From: Gongronella butleri
Taxonomy: Eukaryota; Mucoromycota; Mucoromycetes; Mucorales; Cunninghamellaceae
Direction: 5' to 3'
Length of the DNA: 64,000 bases
Assembly: GCA_025201375.1 (NCBI GenBank)
Contig: JAIWZP010000006.1
Span: forward strand, 310,001-374,000
Below the pieces are notes generated by a model, which did no database searches, was not told where the DNA came from, and saw only the letters and a list, made by a program, of their open reading frames with translations. The translations under genes were made by a program, and so were the position numbers. Below are positions 1 to 10,660 of the stretch, in pieces (position 1 is the first letter of the stretch; each line of letters opens with the position of its first letter).

Positions 1-497
1 TTTAGTGCCGAGGAGATGAACGAGACGCTTGCGGGCGTGTCGCTGCGCCAGCTTTTGGACGAAACCAAGGACTTTTTGGACAGCCCCGACTTTGTGTCTG
101 TGCTGTCGTGCTGCTTGGAGGAGGTGTACGGCATCTTTAACCACAATGTCTTTGGCAAGGCGCTGCTGCCGTCGCTCGACCCCGCCGATCGCATCCAGGA
201 GATCACCGACGACGCCGTCGAGAAGAAAATGACCCTCGCCAATCTGTTACCCTCCATCAGCCGCCAAGCGCATCTCATCATCGCTGGCAATGAATACCTC
301 AATGTAAGAAAAAGAAAAAAAAAGAAAGAAATATGCAAAAAGCGTGTCCATGGCCCGCCTCGCCCCTTTGTTTGGACAGCCATTGACTCGCTCTTGCTCT
401 TGCTCGTTTTTAATAATAGGGATTTGCGTACATCAAGGAATTGCAGGCGTTTTCCGCAATGATCTACACGCAATATGGCGAAGAAGTGAATGCGTAG
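1..497 (+). CDS. PEX3: Peroxin-3, C-terminal part (cut by window edge)
   Basis: This is the 3' end of a peroxisomal membrane biogenesis factor. PEX3 docks PEX19 with its membrane-protein cargo on the peroxisome. The reading frame is open from base 1. The first exon runs to 303, a 116-nt intron (304-419, GT...AG) follows, and the last exon is 420-497, ending in TAG. The segment RQLLDETKDFLDSPDFVSVL matches the conserved PEX3 block that reads LLNETRDMLESPDF in animals. The final exon (GFAYIKELQAFSAMIYTQYG) corresponds to the C-terminal helix. The N-terminal membrane anchor lies outside the window. Bases 1-5 (tttag) could themselves be a splice acceptor, so the left-most exon boundary is uncertain. 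The family call rests on remembered similarity. Confidence 0.85.
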
Positions 498-710
498 CCA
501 GATTGAGAAGCAATAAACTAGAATCTTTTTTTTTCTTTTTTCTTCACGAGATGATGGCTCAGGGAAAAAAAAAAAAAAGGAGGATGAGGGGCACGGGGGG
601 CGCGGAGCTGGCGGAGTCAAGAGGCAAAGTCGGGGCCGAAAAGCATTTCGTCTCTCTTTCCTTTTTGCACTTTTTTTTTTCTCTGTCTATTCTTTTTTTC
701 GCTTTTTCCT

Positions 711-1950
711 ATGGCTGAAATCAGACGCAAGTTGGTTATTGTTGGTGATGGTGCTTGTGGCAGTAAGTGAAAAAAAAAGCGCAAAAGGCGAAAATCGACA
801 AATTGGCGCAATTAACTAATTCGTGTGTCTTTTTTTTTTTCGTACAGAGTAAGTGCTGCTGGCGTGTTTGACGAAAGCGCCGTAGAGGGAGCGACTGTGA
901 GGCGCCAGTGCAGCCTGTGCTCGTGAGAGAGAAAGGACACAAAAAAAGGAAAAACAGGGAGGGGAAGCAAACGACCAGGGGAAGGAAGGAAATTGACCCT
1001 GTATTTCTATTATTTTCGTTGTTGGGTTCTTAGGGTAAGCCCAAAAGCTTTAAGCAAGGAAAGGGAGACGAGGACTCTCACACTGCCCAATTCGCGGCTT
1101 TTTTTTTAAAAAAAAAATCATAGACGTGTCTCTTGATTGTGTTTTCCAAGGGCACCTTCCCCGAGTTTTACGTGCCCACCGTGTTTGAAAATTACGTTGC
1201 GGACGTCGAGGTCGATGGCAAGCACGTCGAATTGGCCTTGTGGGATACGGCTGGTAAGGAAAATAGGAAAAAAAAAAAAAGTTAGAGAGAGGACGACTCA
1301 CCCTGCTTCTTATTCTTCACTAGGCCAAGAGGATTATGATCGTCTGCGACCATTGTCATACCCGGATTCGCATGTCATTCTGATTTGCTATGCGGTCGAT
1401 TCACCTGACTCGCTTGAAAATGTGCAAGAAAAGGTAAAAATCGCTTTTAAAACACGGGCCACGGACTCAATTTTTCGTTTCTAGTGGATTTCCGAGGTGC
1501 TGCACTTTTGCCAAGGCTTGCCCATCTTGCTCGTTGGCTGCAAGAAGGATCTGCGCCACGACCCCGCCACCATTGAAGAGCTGAAGCGCAATTCGCAGCG
1601 CCCCGTGGCTATGGAAGAGGTAAAAAGCTCTCGAATTGAAAAGATTAGGCCGCCTTCATTAGGCGACTACGCATTTATGCGCTTTTTTTTTTTTCTAATT
1701 GTAGGCGGCCGCCGTTGCCCAGCGTATTGGCGCGTACAAGTATTTGGTAAGAATCAAAAGGGATGGGCGCCATGGGTGCAATCACATGTCTCTCTGACAG
1801 TGGGAATCCCTTTTTTTTTTTTTTTATCATTGATAGGAATGCTCTGCCAAGACGGGCGAAGGCGTGCGCGAGGTGTTTGAGCACGCGACGCGTGCGGCGC
1901 TGATGGTGAACAAAAAGAAGAAGAAGAGTCATTTTTGCAAGGTGCTGTAA
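711..1950 (+). CDS. RHO1: Rho-family small GTPase (Rho1 type), with two predicted one-nucleotide exons
   Basis: This is a 194-residue Rho GTPase, the membrane switch that controls cell-wall glucan synthase, actin and polarity. Predicted exons: 711-762, 848, 1034, 1124-1253, 1324-1433, 1485-1619, 1705-1746, 1837-1950; all phases close exactly. Visible motifs are the P-loop GDGACGKTCLL, the effector region [36 protein letters not shown], and the G4/G5 boxes GCKKDL and ECSAKTG. A lysine-rich tail ends in CKVL, a CAAX box whose final Leu predicts geranylgeranylation. The P-loop Lys codon must be built as A (762) + A (848) + G (1034), each base in a different exon with consensus splice sites on both sides. 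A single intron 763-1123 would shift the frame. Family assignment is very secure; the microexons are an inference from the frame. Confidence 0.93.
848..848 (+). other. Predicted one-nucleotide microexon (A), second base of P-loop Lys codon
   Basis: Flanked by an acceptor (T-tract, cgtacag, ends at 847) and a perfect donor (gtaagt, from 849). It supplies the second base of the AAG codon in GKT of the Rho GTPase. It is needed because exon 1 ends in phase 1 with GGC A and the next long exon begins exactly at ACG (Thr). Confidence 0.65.
1034..1034 (+). other. Predicted one-nucleotide microexon (G), third base of P-loop Lys codon
   Basis: Flanked by an acceptor (gttcttag, ends at 1033) and a donor (gtaagc, from 1035). 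It supplies the third base of the AAG codon. Neither agAGgt nor agAAgt occurs between 763 and 1123, so no canonical two-base exon could replace the pair of single-base exons. Confidence 0.65.
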
Positions 1951-2230
1951 TCCATCCTTTCATCGCCCTTTTTTTTTTCTTTCCGATTGCTTCCCTTTCT
2001 CTCTCTTCTTCATGCCCACACTTCATCGATTGCCTCAATAAATATAAAAAAAAACCTTGTTCCCAAGGACATGCACAAAAAATTCAAAAAGGCACCAGCA
2101 TTTGGGCTTCCCGGGCGCCAGACTCGTTTCCCGCGGCGTTTGAATCTCACTTTCCGTATTTGGGGCGCGCATGGGCGAGCCGCACAATGAAATTTGCTGC
2201 TCTTTCCTCGCTTTTTCCGTTTTTCAGCCA

Positions 2231-3489
2231 ATGTCTTTGCCACAAAAGCGCGACCACGACGACGATAATGCCTCTATAGCCAAGAGACAGCATGTGGAAG
2301 TGTGCAAGGAGCCTTCCATCTTTAATTTGCGCCCCATGGACGACATCACCAAGCGGATCAGCGATTTTATTGCCAAATACACGGGACGAGACAATGTCGA
2401 GGTCCGATCTCGCTTGTACACGTTCTCTCTTTTTGCTTACGGCCCCTTTTTCACTTTTAGATCGAGGCCAAGTTTGGTATTTTTATCGACAAGCAGTCGT
2501 CGCAGCGTATTTATTTTGAATGCGAGACAGAGACGGGTAAAAAAAATGCCTCTTTTTTTCATTTTTTATTTCGTGCACTCACTCTTTTGGGCAATTGATT
2601 TCGCAGTGATTCCGCACTACATGTCGCGCCAATCGCGCTTTGAGTCCAACATGCCGCTTGCACAGCACGAATATTACAACAAGTTGCTAAATGAGCGCGT
2701 CAATCGGTCGCAATCGTCGTCACACCGTGGCGAGCGCATCAAGTACCGCCATACCCGCGAGATTGATCAGTTTTACAAGGTCGACAACCAAAAGCACCGC
2801 GTCACCATTGACCAAAAGACGCGCGAGGTACATTTTCCATCAAAAAAGAATCGAACCCGGGGCACTCACATGTTTTCATTTGCCTAGGTCGTGCCCAATG
2901 GCATTGTGGAGAAGGTGCGCCTCGAGAATCTGGACATTCACTCGCCATTGACGCCTCTGGACTTTCGGATATCCGCAAATCTCGAAATTCCACGTAAGTT
3001 CTGCTCCTCAGTTGGCTTGCAGTGTCCATCCGTTCCTTTTGTCGCTTGTATTCATCTTCTCTTCCTGTTTTACCCCGTATCGGGCTCCATCAGGTCCCCA
3101 GCCGCAAGGTCGTGTCGACTTTGAGCGCCACAAAGACCGACTTTCGTATCAACACGGCGGTCTCACGTTTGATCTCACGCAAGTCAAGGGCGGACCGGTA
3201 TGAATATGCAAAAGGGGGATGCTGTAGGCGCGTGACGACGCGGCTTGGCGCGCGTTGACACGCTTTACACACGCGTTTTGGCCTGTCTCTCATGTGTTTT
3301 TTTTTTATTATGCAGGTCAATGACACCGAGCTGCGCCACGAGCTGGAGATTGAATTTGTGGACTGTGTCGCGCTGCACGAGGAGCATGTCAAGATGGAGC
3401 GTGGCGAGCCATCGAATTATGTGGCCTTGGTCGAGCGCTTTGTAAACAATATCCGACTGCTTGCCAAGCACGCAAAGAAGATGGCGTGA
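2231..3489 (+). CDS. CET1: mRNA 5'-triphosphatase (Cet1/Pct1 family), capping enzyme
   Basis: This enzyme removes the gamma-phosphate of nascent mRNA 5' ends, the first step of capping, in the nucleus. Six exons: 2231-2401, 2461-2536, 2607-2827, 2888-2993, 3094-3197, 3316-3489, giving 283 residues. The metal-dependent tunnel-enzyme hallmarks are present: VEIEAKFGIFID (first glutamate strand) near residue 57 and ELEIEFVD (second glutamate strand) near residue 235. Between them are Arg/Lys-rich strands such as KYRHTREID and HRVTIDQKTRE. It is shorter than yeast Cet1, which carries a long N-terminal guanylyltransferase-binding region, and is closer in size to fission yeast Pct1. The ATG at 2231 follows ttttcagcca, so a 5'-UTR intron is possible. 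The first intron has a weak donor (gtccga). The gene is convergent with the SNAPC3 gene. Confidence 0.85.
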
Positions 3490-3632
3490 GCGCCCCCCTC
3501 CAAGACATGAATGATAAACGGATGAACATGATGCATTTATTATGCTGATGGGGATGTCTTGGACACATGAGAGATGAGAGAAAAGCAAAAAAGATGGGAA
3601 ATAGGGAGCGAGAGAGTTCTCTTTTTTTGTTT

Positions 3633-5302
3633 TCATGAGCCATAATAGTCGCAGACATCAAACGTCGACACCTGATTGCCGTCGGCATCGTAGTGGAAGG
3701 GCCTGAAGCACTCCTTGCAAAAATAACAAGGTGAAAAGCCGCTCAGGTAGTCGTTTGTCGTGATGTACTCGGCAGGGTATATGGTGCACATGGTGCATTT
3801 GTATCGAGTGTATCGCCAATTGTACACAGCCACCGGGTATTTTGCCTCGTCTTGCTCGTCGTGTGCATTCATCAATCTAACGTGGAAAAAAATACCAAAA
3901 AAATGAGATTTCCGGCTTTTTTCGCATTTTTTTTTTGAATCAGCCTTTTTTTAAGGGCAAAAAATCGTTACCTGATGCTGCGCACGAGGACGACGTGCTG
4001 GCACAGCTTTTGGTGGCTGAAGAGGTATGGCTGGTTGATGGCCAAATCGATGTCTTGAAGCTTGGCGTCGTGCATTGGCAATGGAGGTGCGGCGTTTGCA
4101 CCGGCGTCTGTGTGGTCGCGAGTCCATTGGACAAGGTCGTCCATGTGCTTGTACTGGTCCTGGTTTGGGCATCTTTCATCCTTGTAAAATTGGCCGTCAA
4201 TGCAAAAATAAGACGCGGACGTCTTCTTTTGTGGGGTGTTGAGCACTGTTCCGTCTGCCTGCTGGTTCAATCGATCGCCGTGCGCGTAGAAATCGGAGAT
4301 ACAGAACAGGCTGTCTCGCACGGCTTGCAGAGTGCTCATGCCGAGGAATTGATACTCGACGAGGCGCTTGCTTGGCTTGTTCGGATGATAGATGGCGATG
4401 TTATAAATGACGCGATGCTCCAATGGCCCCGCCGACACGTCTTTCTTGGTATGTTGCGGAATATTGGCATAATTGACTTGGATGCGGTGTCGAGGGAGTG
4501 TGTCGAGGAGCAATTTGGACCGCAGGGAGCGCAACGGGCTGTGTTGCAAGGCGTGCGCCATGTCGGCAAATTTCTTGTAGATGCGTGTTTCGGGGATGTC
4601 GGCGTGTGTCAGGGGCGCCTGGTCCAGCTGATTGACAATGCCGCCCTGCGGCAAATCCGTTGCCATGGTGCTGACGGTCGTGGATGTTGCGACAGTCGCG
4701 TTATCGTCGTCATCGTCCTCATTCTCTCCCGTTGGCGCGTCGTCCTTCCACGTGGCGGGCGTGGCGGGCGTGGCGGGCATGCTGGTAGACGGTGTGCTTG
4801 GAAAAGGCGATGGTGACGCGGCATTGGCGCGTGTTTCTGTAAAATAGCGGCGTTTTTTGGGGACTTTTGGGTTGAGATAGTAACCAGAGGTGTCCGGATC
4901 ATGGCGCGACTGCAATTCGCGCCAGTAATGTTCGTCCTGTTCCTCCAGGACGCGGTTCGGTTGCACGTCCTTGGCCTGTGGCTTGCTGCGAATCAGATGA
5001 TCCCCATTGACAAGCCGCACACGCTTTGTCTGGCGCTTTGCCACGGTCTGCGTATCATTGTACTGCCGCAAAAGCCCAAATAGTGTCGGGTCCACGAAAA
5101 AATCCGACAAGTCTTGCAAATTGCGCCGCGTTGGAAGCCTAAAACCGCAAGTTTAAGCACGATGTTGTTTTTTTCTTTGTTTTCACTTTTACCCTGCGGG
5201 ATGGGCCACTGCCTCGATCTGCGCCATGTCGAGCGTGTCCTCCTTGGCCTTTTGCGCGTCAAACAGCTGCTGCCACGCGTGCTGAAACTCGGTGCCCTTC
5301 AT
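3633..5302 (-). CDS. SNAPC3: snRNA-activating protein complex subunit 3 (SNAP50) homologue
   Basis: In animals SNAPC3 is part of the complex that binds the proximal sequence element of snRNA promoters for RNA polymerases II and III. Exons on the minus strand: 5302-5193, 5138-3972, 3876-3633, giving 506 residues. The C-terminal half carries the family signature: FCIDGQFYKDERCPNQDQY, YLFSHQKLCQHVVLVRSIRL, and a zinc-binding tail with CTMCTIYPAEY and CYFCKECFRPFHYDADGN. The middle is low complexity, with a Pro/Ala/Thr repeat (PATPATPAT) encoded by an imperfect 9-bp repeat and an acidic run of Asp/Glu. The exon 2/3 join restores the conserved IRLMNAHD, matching IRLMHKDD of the human protein. Whether this fungus uses a PSE-like element is unknown. 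Confidence 0.88.
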
Positions 5303-5816
5303 AAAGCGGGTGAAAACGACGAAAAAAAAAATGGACGGACGGCGGAAGAAACAAACAATAATGCAATAAAAAATACGGAGCGCGGCGGGCCCTCGATCGG
5401 TTTCGTCTTTTTTTTTTTGAGCAATTGGTTGGCAGGATGGTGCGCCAATGAAGATCGATGCCGGTTTTTTTCTAATTTATTTTCTTCTCATTCGTTTTTT
5501 TCATGCCTTGTCCTGGGAATTGGATGAAATGGAAGGATGGGATGGACGTCTTTTGGCTGTGCGCCGGATAAACGATGGATTTCTCGGTGGCATGTGTTAC
5601 AGATTAAGGTTCAAAGCCTGTCCGTGGGGCTGATTTGGCTTTTTTTTGCCCTGCGTTTTACCCCGCATTGAGGCCTTTGGGAACCAATGGCGCGTGTGTA
5701 ACGATCAGAGGCAATTTAAGCCCCGCAAAACCAAGTCGCTTAAATAGGCGGCTGCATGACGCTTTTTTGCTCCAGTTTCTTCTTTTTTCCTTGTACTTCT
5801 TTTTGTTTTTGCAATT
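5303..5816. other. Intergenic, shared divergent promoter region of SNAPC3 and carnitine acetyltransferase
   Basis: About 510 bp between two divergently oriented start codons. It holds T-rich tracts and a pyrimidine-rich leader immediately before the carnitine acetyltransferase ATG. I see no further gene or clear operator. Confidence 0.5.
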
Positions 5817-8593
5817 ATGACCCAGCAGTCCATAGCTACCCACGAGGTTGAGCCCATCACCTTTAAATACCAAGACAAGCTGCCCAAGCTACCCATCCCC
5901 GATCTTAGAGAGACGGCGGATCGATATCTGTCGGCGCTTCGCCCTTTGCAGGTAAGAAATCCTAAAAAATTGGGAAGCCATGTGGCGTGCCATTGGCGAC
6001 GATATGAGAGACGAACTTACGCCCCCATTTTCCCGCAGAGCGATCAAGAGCATGAAATGACCAAGCGCTCTGTCGAGGCATTTATGGAGCAAGAGGGCCC
6101 TATGCTTCAAGAGAAGCTGCAGACATATGCCACGGACAAATCGTCTTACATCGAGGAATTCTGGTAAAAAGGAACAAACAAAAAATGAGTCGTGTGGATG
6201 AGATCTCGTGGCCAGGCAATCTGACCTTTTTTTTTTTTGTTTGCCTCCCCCTCCCCTTTTTTTTCAAATCAAGGTACGACTCGTACTTGCAATACACGGA
6301 CCCCGTGGTGCTGAACCTGAATCCATTCTTCCTCTTGGAGGACGACCCCACGCCGCAGCGCAATGACCAGATTGTGCGTGCATCGTCTCTGATCGCGTCG
6401 ACCGTGACTTTTGTGGATGCACTTTTCCGCCAGACGCTTGAGCCCGATTCTTTCCGCGGTGTGCCGCTCTGCATGTCGCAATTCAACCGATTGTTTGGCA
6501 CGGCGCGTGTGCCTACCGAGGAACACGGGTGTTATATGGCAACTGCGCCGCGCGATCTGTCCAAGCACATTGTTGTCATGGCGCATTCGCAATGCTACCA
6601 TTTTGACGTGTTTGACGACGATGGCAATATTGCCATGACGGAAAAGGAGATTGCGAACAACCTTCGTGCCATTGTGCGTGACGCGAGCCAGGTCGACGTC
6701 AACGACATTGCGAAAAATGCGATTGGCGTGCTCACGACGGAAAATCGACGCAATTGGGCGAAATATCGCACGTCGCTGCAACGCGACCCCGTCAACCGCG
6801 CGGCGCTGCAGGTCGTCGAGTCGGCGCTCTTCATTGTGTGCCTCGATCACGTCCAGCCCACCGATATTGAAGACCTCAGTACAAACATGCTCTGTGGCAC
6901 GTACAATTTAGATCGCGGCAGACAGGTCGGCACATGCACTAATCGCTGGTATGACAAGCTTCAGGTAATCTCGATGATCAACTCGATAAATGACCATCAC
7001 ATGAAATCCGTGAAAAAAGAATTATCAATGATTGATTTTTTCTTGTTTTCCTTTTTTTTTTTTTTTCTCCCACTCTTCCTCTGTAGATCATTGTGTGCAA
7101 AAATGGTAGTGCAGGCATCAATTTCGAACACACAGGTACGTGAATTGCACAAGAAAATAAGAAAAAAGAAAAAAAAAACGCATGGCCCCTTTTGTTTACG
7201 TGATCAGGGCCCCTGTGACAAGCTTATGTAAACGCGGACTTTTTTTTCTTCAATTAGGGGTCGATGGTCACACCGTGCTGAGGTTTGTTTCAGACATTTA
7301 CACGGACACGATCTTGCGCTTTGCAAAGACGATCAACAGCCAGACAAAGTCGATTTTCCACTCGCAGCGTAAGCACGCGAGCCCGCCGCGATCCGCTGCG
7401 GGTAGTGGCAAGGCGCGACGCGACAGCGAGCCTCCCGAGTACGATGGCAACCCGCGCCGCATTGAATGGAACATGACGCAAGAAATCACTCTCGGTGTCC
7501 GCTATGCTGAGACGCGTCTTTCTGATCTCATCTTGCAAAATGAAGTCAAAGTCCTCGAATTCACAAAATACGGCAAATACTTTATCACCGACATGAAAAT
7601 GAGCCCAGACGCCTTTGTCCAGGTCAGTTTTTGAATAGAGAAAAACGCATCGTGTCGCGTCGTTTTTGCTTTTTTTTTGCTGATTTTCCATTTTTTCTAT
7701 TCTTTTTCTCTCGCTCAGATGGCTTTCCAAGCGGCATACTATGGCCTGTATGGCAAGGTGGAGTGTACGTACGAGCCCGCCATGACCAAGGCATTCTTCC
7801 ACGGGCGCACTGAATCGGTGCGCAGCGTCACCGAGGAATCTCTGCGTTTTGTCCAACTTTTCCACAGCGACGCGCCTGCCGCCAACAAGCTCAATGCGCT
7901 CCGCGACGCGCTCAAGAAGCATACGCAGCTGACCAAGGATTGTGCGCGCGGCCACGGCCAGGATCGACACTTGTACGCGCTCGAATGCCTGTTTGACCGC
8001 CTCCACAAGGGCGAAAACAAGCCGCTCATCTTCACCGATAATGGCTGGCGCACCATCAACCACACTGTCCTCAGCACGTCCAACTGTGGCAATCCTGCGC
8101 TCAGACTCTTTGGTTTTGGCCCTGTGGTCTCGGATGGCTTTGGCATCGGCTATATTATCAAGGAAGACGGCATTGCCGTAAGTGATCCCAAGAGGAATGG
8201 ACACGTGGGGGGGGGAGAGGGCTTGGCGGGGATCGGTGACACCGTGGGAAAGTAGTTCCTGACGCTTTTTTTTTTTTTTTTTTTTTGCCATTTTTCATTA
8301 AGTTTGTCGCGTCGTCCAAGCATCGACAGACGGAACGCCTGTTGGCCACTCTTGAAGCCTACTTGTTGGACATCCGTCAGCTGCTCATCAACGAGAAATA
8401 CCCAGGCGGTATGTCGCAGCGGCAACGACTGCTTGCCATGGAAGACGCACACAATGCCGTCAATGGCTACTCGTACTTTGACAATGGCGAGGACGATTAT
8501 TCCGCCACCACCTCCGCTTCCGACGACAATAATCCGTCCCCACGATACCATCGCAAGGTCGGAAAGCGTCTCGTCATCCGCGCTACCGATTAA
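5817..8593 (+). CDS. Carnitine O-acetyltransferase, probably cytosolic
   Basis: Transfers acetyl groups between CoA and carnitine, allowing acetyl units to move between cytosol, peroxisomes and mitochondria during growth on acetate or fatty acids. Seven exons: 5817-5951, 6039-6163, 6274-6964, 7087-7135, 7258-7622, 7719-8177, 8303-8593, giving 704 residues. The choline/carnitine acyltransferase hallmarks are visible: LPKLPIPDLRETADRYL at the N-terminus, the catalytic-His block NFEHTGVDGHT built across the intron at 7136-7257, and the C-terminal STSNCGNPALRLFGFGPVV followed by DGFGIGYIIKEDGIAF. No mitochondrial presequence and no peroxisomal C-terminal tripeptide (it ends RATD) are seen, so I favour the cytosolic Yat/FacC type over Cat2. 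An Arg/Ser/Pro-rich insertion lies near residue 325. Confidence 0.93.
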
Positions 8594-8807
8594 AAAAAAA
8601 AAAAAACCTTCCCAAAGCTCGGCCCTTTCTAGATTTTCGGATTTACATTGCTCCTTGCGCATCCAATTACTCCCCTTCACTCATATAAAATAAAAATCAT
8701 CTGTTTGCTCTCGTCCGCTTTGGTCAAAAACTGCCAATGGGCTCAAAAACTGGCCATTTGCAGCTTTTATTTTTTGTTTAAAAAAGAATGCGCCTTTCGG
8801 TACCAAT

Positions 8808-9378
8808 TCACGACAAGGTAAAGGTGGCATTGAGGCACAAGATGGGCGCCGGCGTGCTGTCCTTGCTGACCGCCGACACGTCCAATTGGTAAGTGCCCTG
8901 GATGAGGAAAAAACGAAAAAAAAAAAAAGCGGAATCAGACACGGCAATGTGTTTAGGCGCCCATTTCTCTTTTTTTCTTACGGCGCTGATGAGGAACGAC
9001 GGGATTGTCTGGCTCAAATCGAGCGGGCCGGCGGCCACGGGGCACGCGTGGCCCACAAGTCCGAGTGCCGTGCACAGATCAAGCGTCTGCGCTTGAGCCG
9101 ACCCGCCCTGCGGCGTCAGCGTGGCCGTCAGCGTGCCCCCCGTCACCTGGGTGCTCACGGACCCCTTGGCGGACAATGTCCAGCCACCGGAGCCGTCCGC
9201 CAGCGTCAAATCCGTCACCCTATGACAAAAAAGCGTAAAAAAGACGGGTACACGCTTTTCAGAATGCGCTTTACGACACAATATCATTGTCATTGCACGT
9301 CTTCCACGACGTGATGCCCGTGGCAGCAGCTTGGAGACCGAGTTGCAGGAGAACGAGACCAGTGACAAAGTACTTCAT
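8808..9378 (-). CDS. Secreted ML-domain (NPC2 / PG-PI transfer protein) lipid-binding protein
   Basis: Small lipid-binding protein of the MD-2-related lipid recognition family, which carries sterols or phospholipids in the secretory/vacuolar lumen. Exons on the minus strand: 9378-9275, 9219-8982, 8897-8808, giving 143 residues. It begins with a clear signal peptide (MKYFVTGLVLLQLGLQAAA). Conserved cysteines sit at SWKTC, in LDLCTALGLVGHACPV and near the end (APILCLNATFTLS), the disulfide pattern expected for ML proteins. The beta-rich core includes GWTLSAKGSVS and GTLTATLTPQGG. A TATA-like box on the minus strand lies at 9474-9467, and four tandem copies of a decamer sit in the leader. Confidence 0.8.
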
Positions 9379-9384
9379 GATTGG

Positions 9385-9424
9385 AAATTCTTGCAAATTC
9401 TTGTAAATTCTTGTAAATTCTTGT
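9385..9424 (-). repeat. Four tandem decamers in the 5' leader of the ML-domain gene
   Basis: On the plus strand the unit is aaattcttgt (first copy ends in c), repeated four times without a gap. On the coding strand it reads as ACAAGAATTT-type repeats ending only a few bases before the ATG at 9378. It lies between the TATA-like box (9467-9474) and the start codon, so it is probably transcribed as 5' UTR. Confidence 0.8.
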
Positions 9425-9466
9425 TATTTGTTTTCTTTTTTGTTCTAGACGCGTCGCCAAGGCGCG

Positions 9467-9474
9467 CTTTTATA
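9467..9474 (-). promoter_or_regulatory. TATA-like box of the ML-domain gene
   Basis: Minus-strand TATAAAAG about 90 bp upstream of the ATG at 9378, inside a GC-rich surround with ACGCG on both sides. Plausible spacing for a core promoter; not tested. Confidence 0.45.
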
Positions 9475-9478
9475 GACG

Positions 9479-10660
9479 CGTCTCTCGGCATGCTCGGGCT
9501 AACAAAATTTTTAAGGCGAATTTCAAAAAAGCATCTTTTGCAATCACCTGCAATTCCCATACATCCTGCTCCCATGCAAATTCAACAACAATGGGTCGCA
9601 ATAAACTGGCCGCAAGCGAACGAGTGCATATCACATTGTCGGACAGACCAACGAGCCCAATGAGTACGCGCACCTCGTATGCTAAACACGCGCCCATTGG
9701 CTTGTTTTCTTGCCATTGGCACGAGCAAACATCGATTTTGCCGTCCTCCCTTTGTTTCCAGAGCAAATGAACGAGCGTGTCGCTGCGCACGCGTTGACTT
9801 CGGCCCTTTCGTGGGGAAGGGGGTCTCCAATGACTCGATTTTGTCCGACGTGATCTCATTGATTGTTTATTCATTTGCATTCTGTGGTCCCCCCGGGGCA
9901 TAATGGTTTATTTTCTATTTTGAATCGCGCGGGATCGGGGCCGCCCGCGCCCTGAATTCCATTAAAAAACGCGCGCATCAGGGTTGCGCGTGCTTTTGCG
10001 CCACTCGCTTAATGTGTTTTTGCATGATTCTTGTGCTCGTGCGACGCTTGTCGTGTGCCGTGCGCCGTGCGGGCGGCGTACGAAACCAGTACAATGGCAA
10101 ATGAGACCAAACACATTGCGTCCCTCCGTGTCGCCACTGGCTATTTCTTGTAAATCCATGGACCCAGTGCGATGTACATTTGTAAAAAGAATAAGGGCTA
10201 TCCAAATCAGGCTAGACGCGGCAATCATCATGTCGCTTAAGCAAGGTTTTGAAAGGAAGAGCCACCAGTGGACACGTTCTTTTCGCGTTTCTTTTGCGCG
10301 AATGCCGCGTCGGCTCACTCATTTACATGCAATTGCACAAAAAAAAATCCTTAAAAAAGCAAAGCAGAAGAAAAAAAAGAAGAAAAATCGCGCTTGGAAC
10401 GCGCGTGACCACGCCAATGCGCGCAAAACAACATGTCGGGCCAAAGTTGCCATATCTGTCACTGACCGTTGATGAGCGGTACACAGGGTGCTCCATGCAG
10501 ATCCACAGCGTGCACAAGAAATAATGTTGCACTTGGACCATTCCCTCTTGAGAACACTCCTTTTGCTCCGTGCTAATTTCATCAAGTGACAGAAACACAG
10601 GCGGGCCCATGTCTTTTTTATTTTATGGGCGCGGGGATGCAGAATTTTAAAAAAAAAAAA
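9479..10660. other. Intergenic region without a supported gene
   Basis: About 1.2 kb between the ML-domain promoter and the COG5 stop codon. Short open frames exist on both strands but show no domain, splice pattern or codon bias like the neighbours. Nothing further is called here. Confidence 0.5.

Noticed and set aside
2846..2870. tRNA T-arm-like sequence (gaatcgaacccgggg)
   Set aside because: It lies in an intron of the RNA triphosphatase gene and no acceptor stem, D-arm or anticodon arm can be folded around it.
6269..6850. Long minus-strand frame opposite carnitine acetyltransferase
   Set aside because: Antisense shadow of a well-supported exon; the protein is Arg/His/Val-rich without a domain.
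9962..10318. 118-codon minus-strand frame with a hydrophobic segment
   Set aside because: No homology, splice context or codon bias; it sits in intergenic DNA beside other chance frames.
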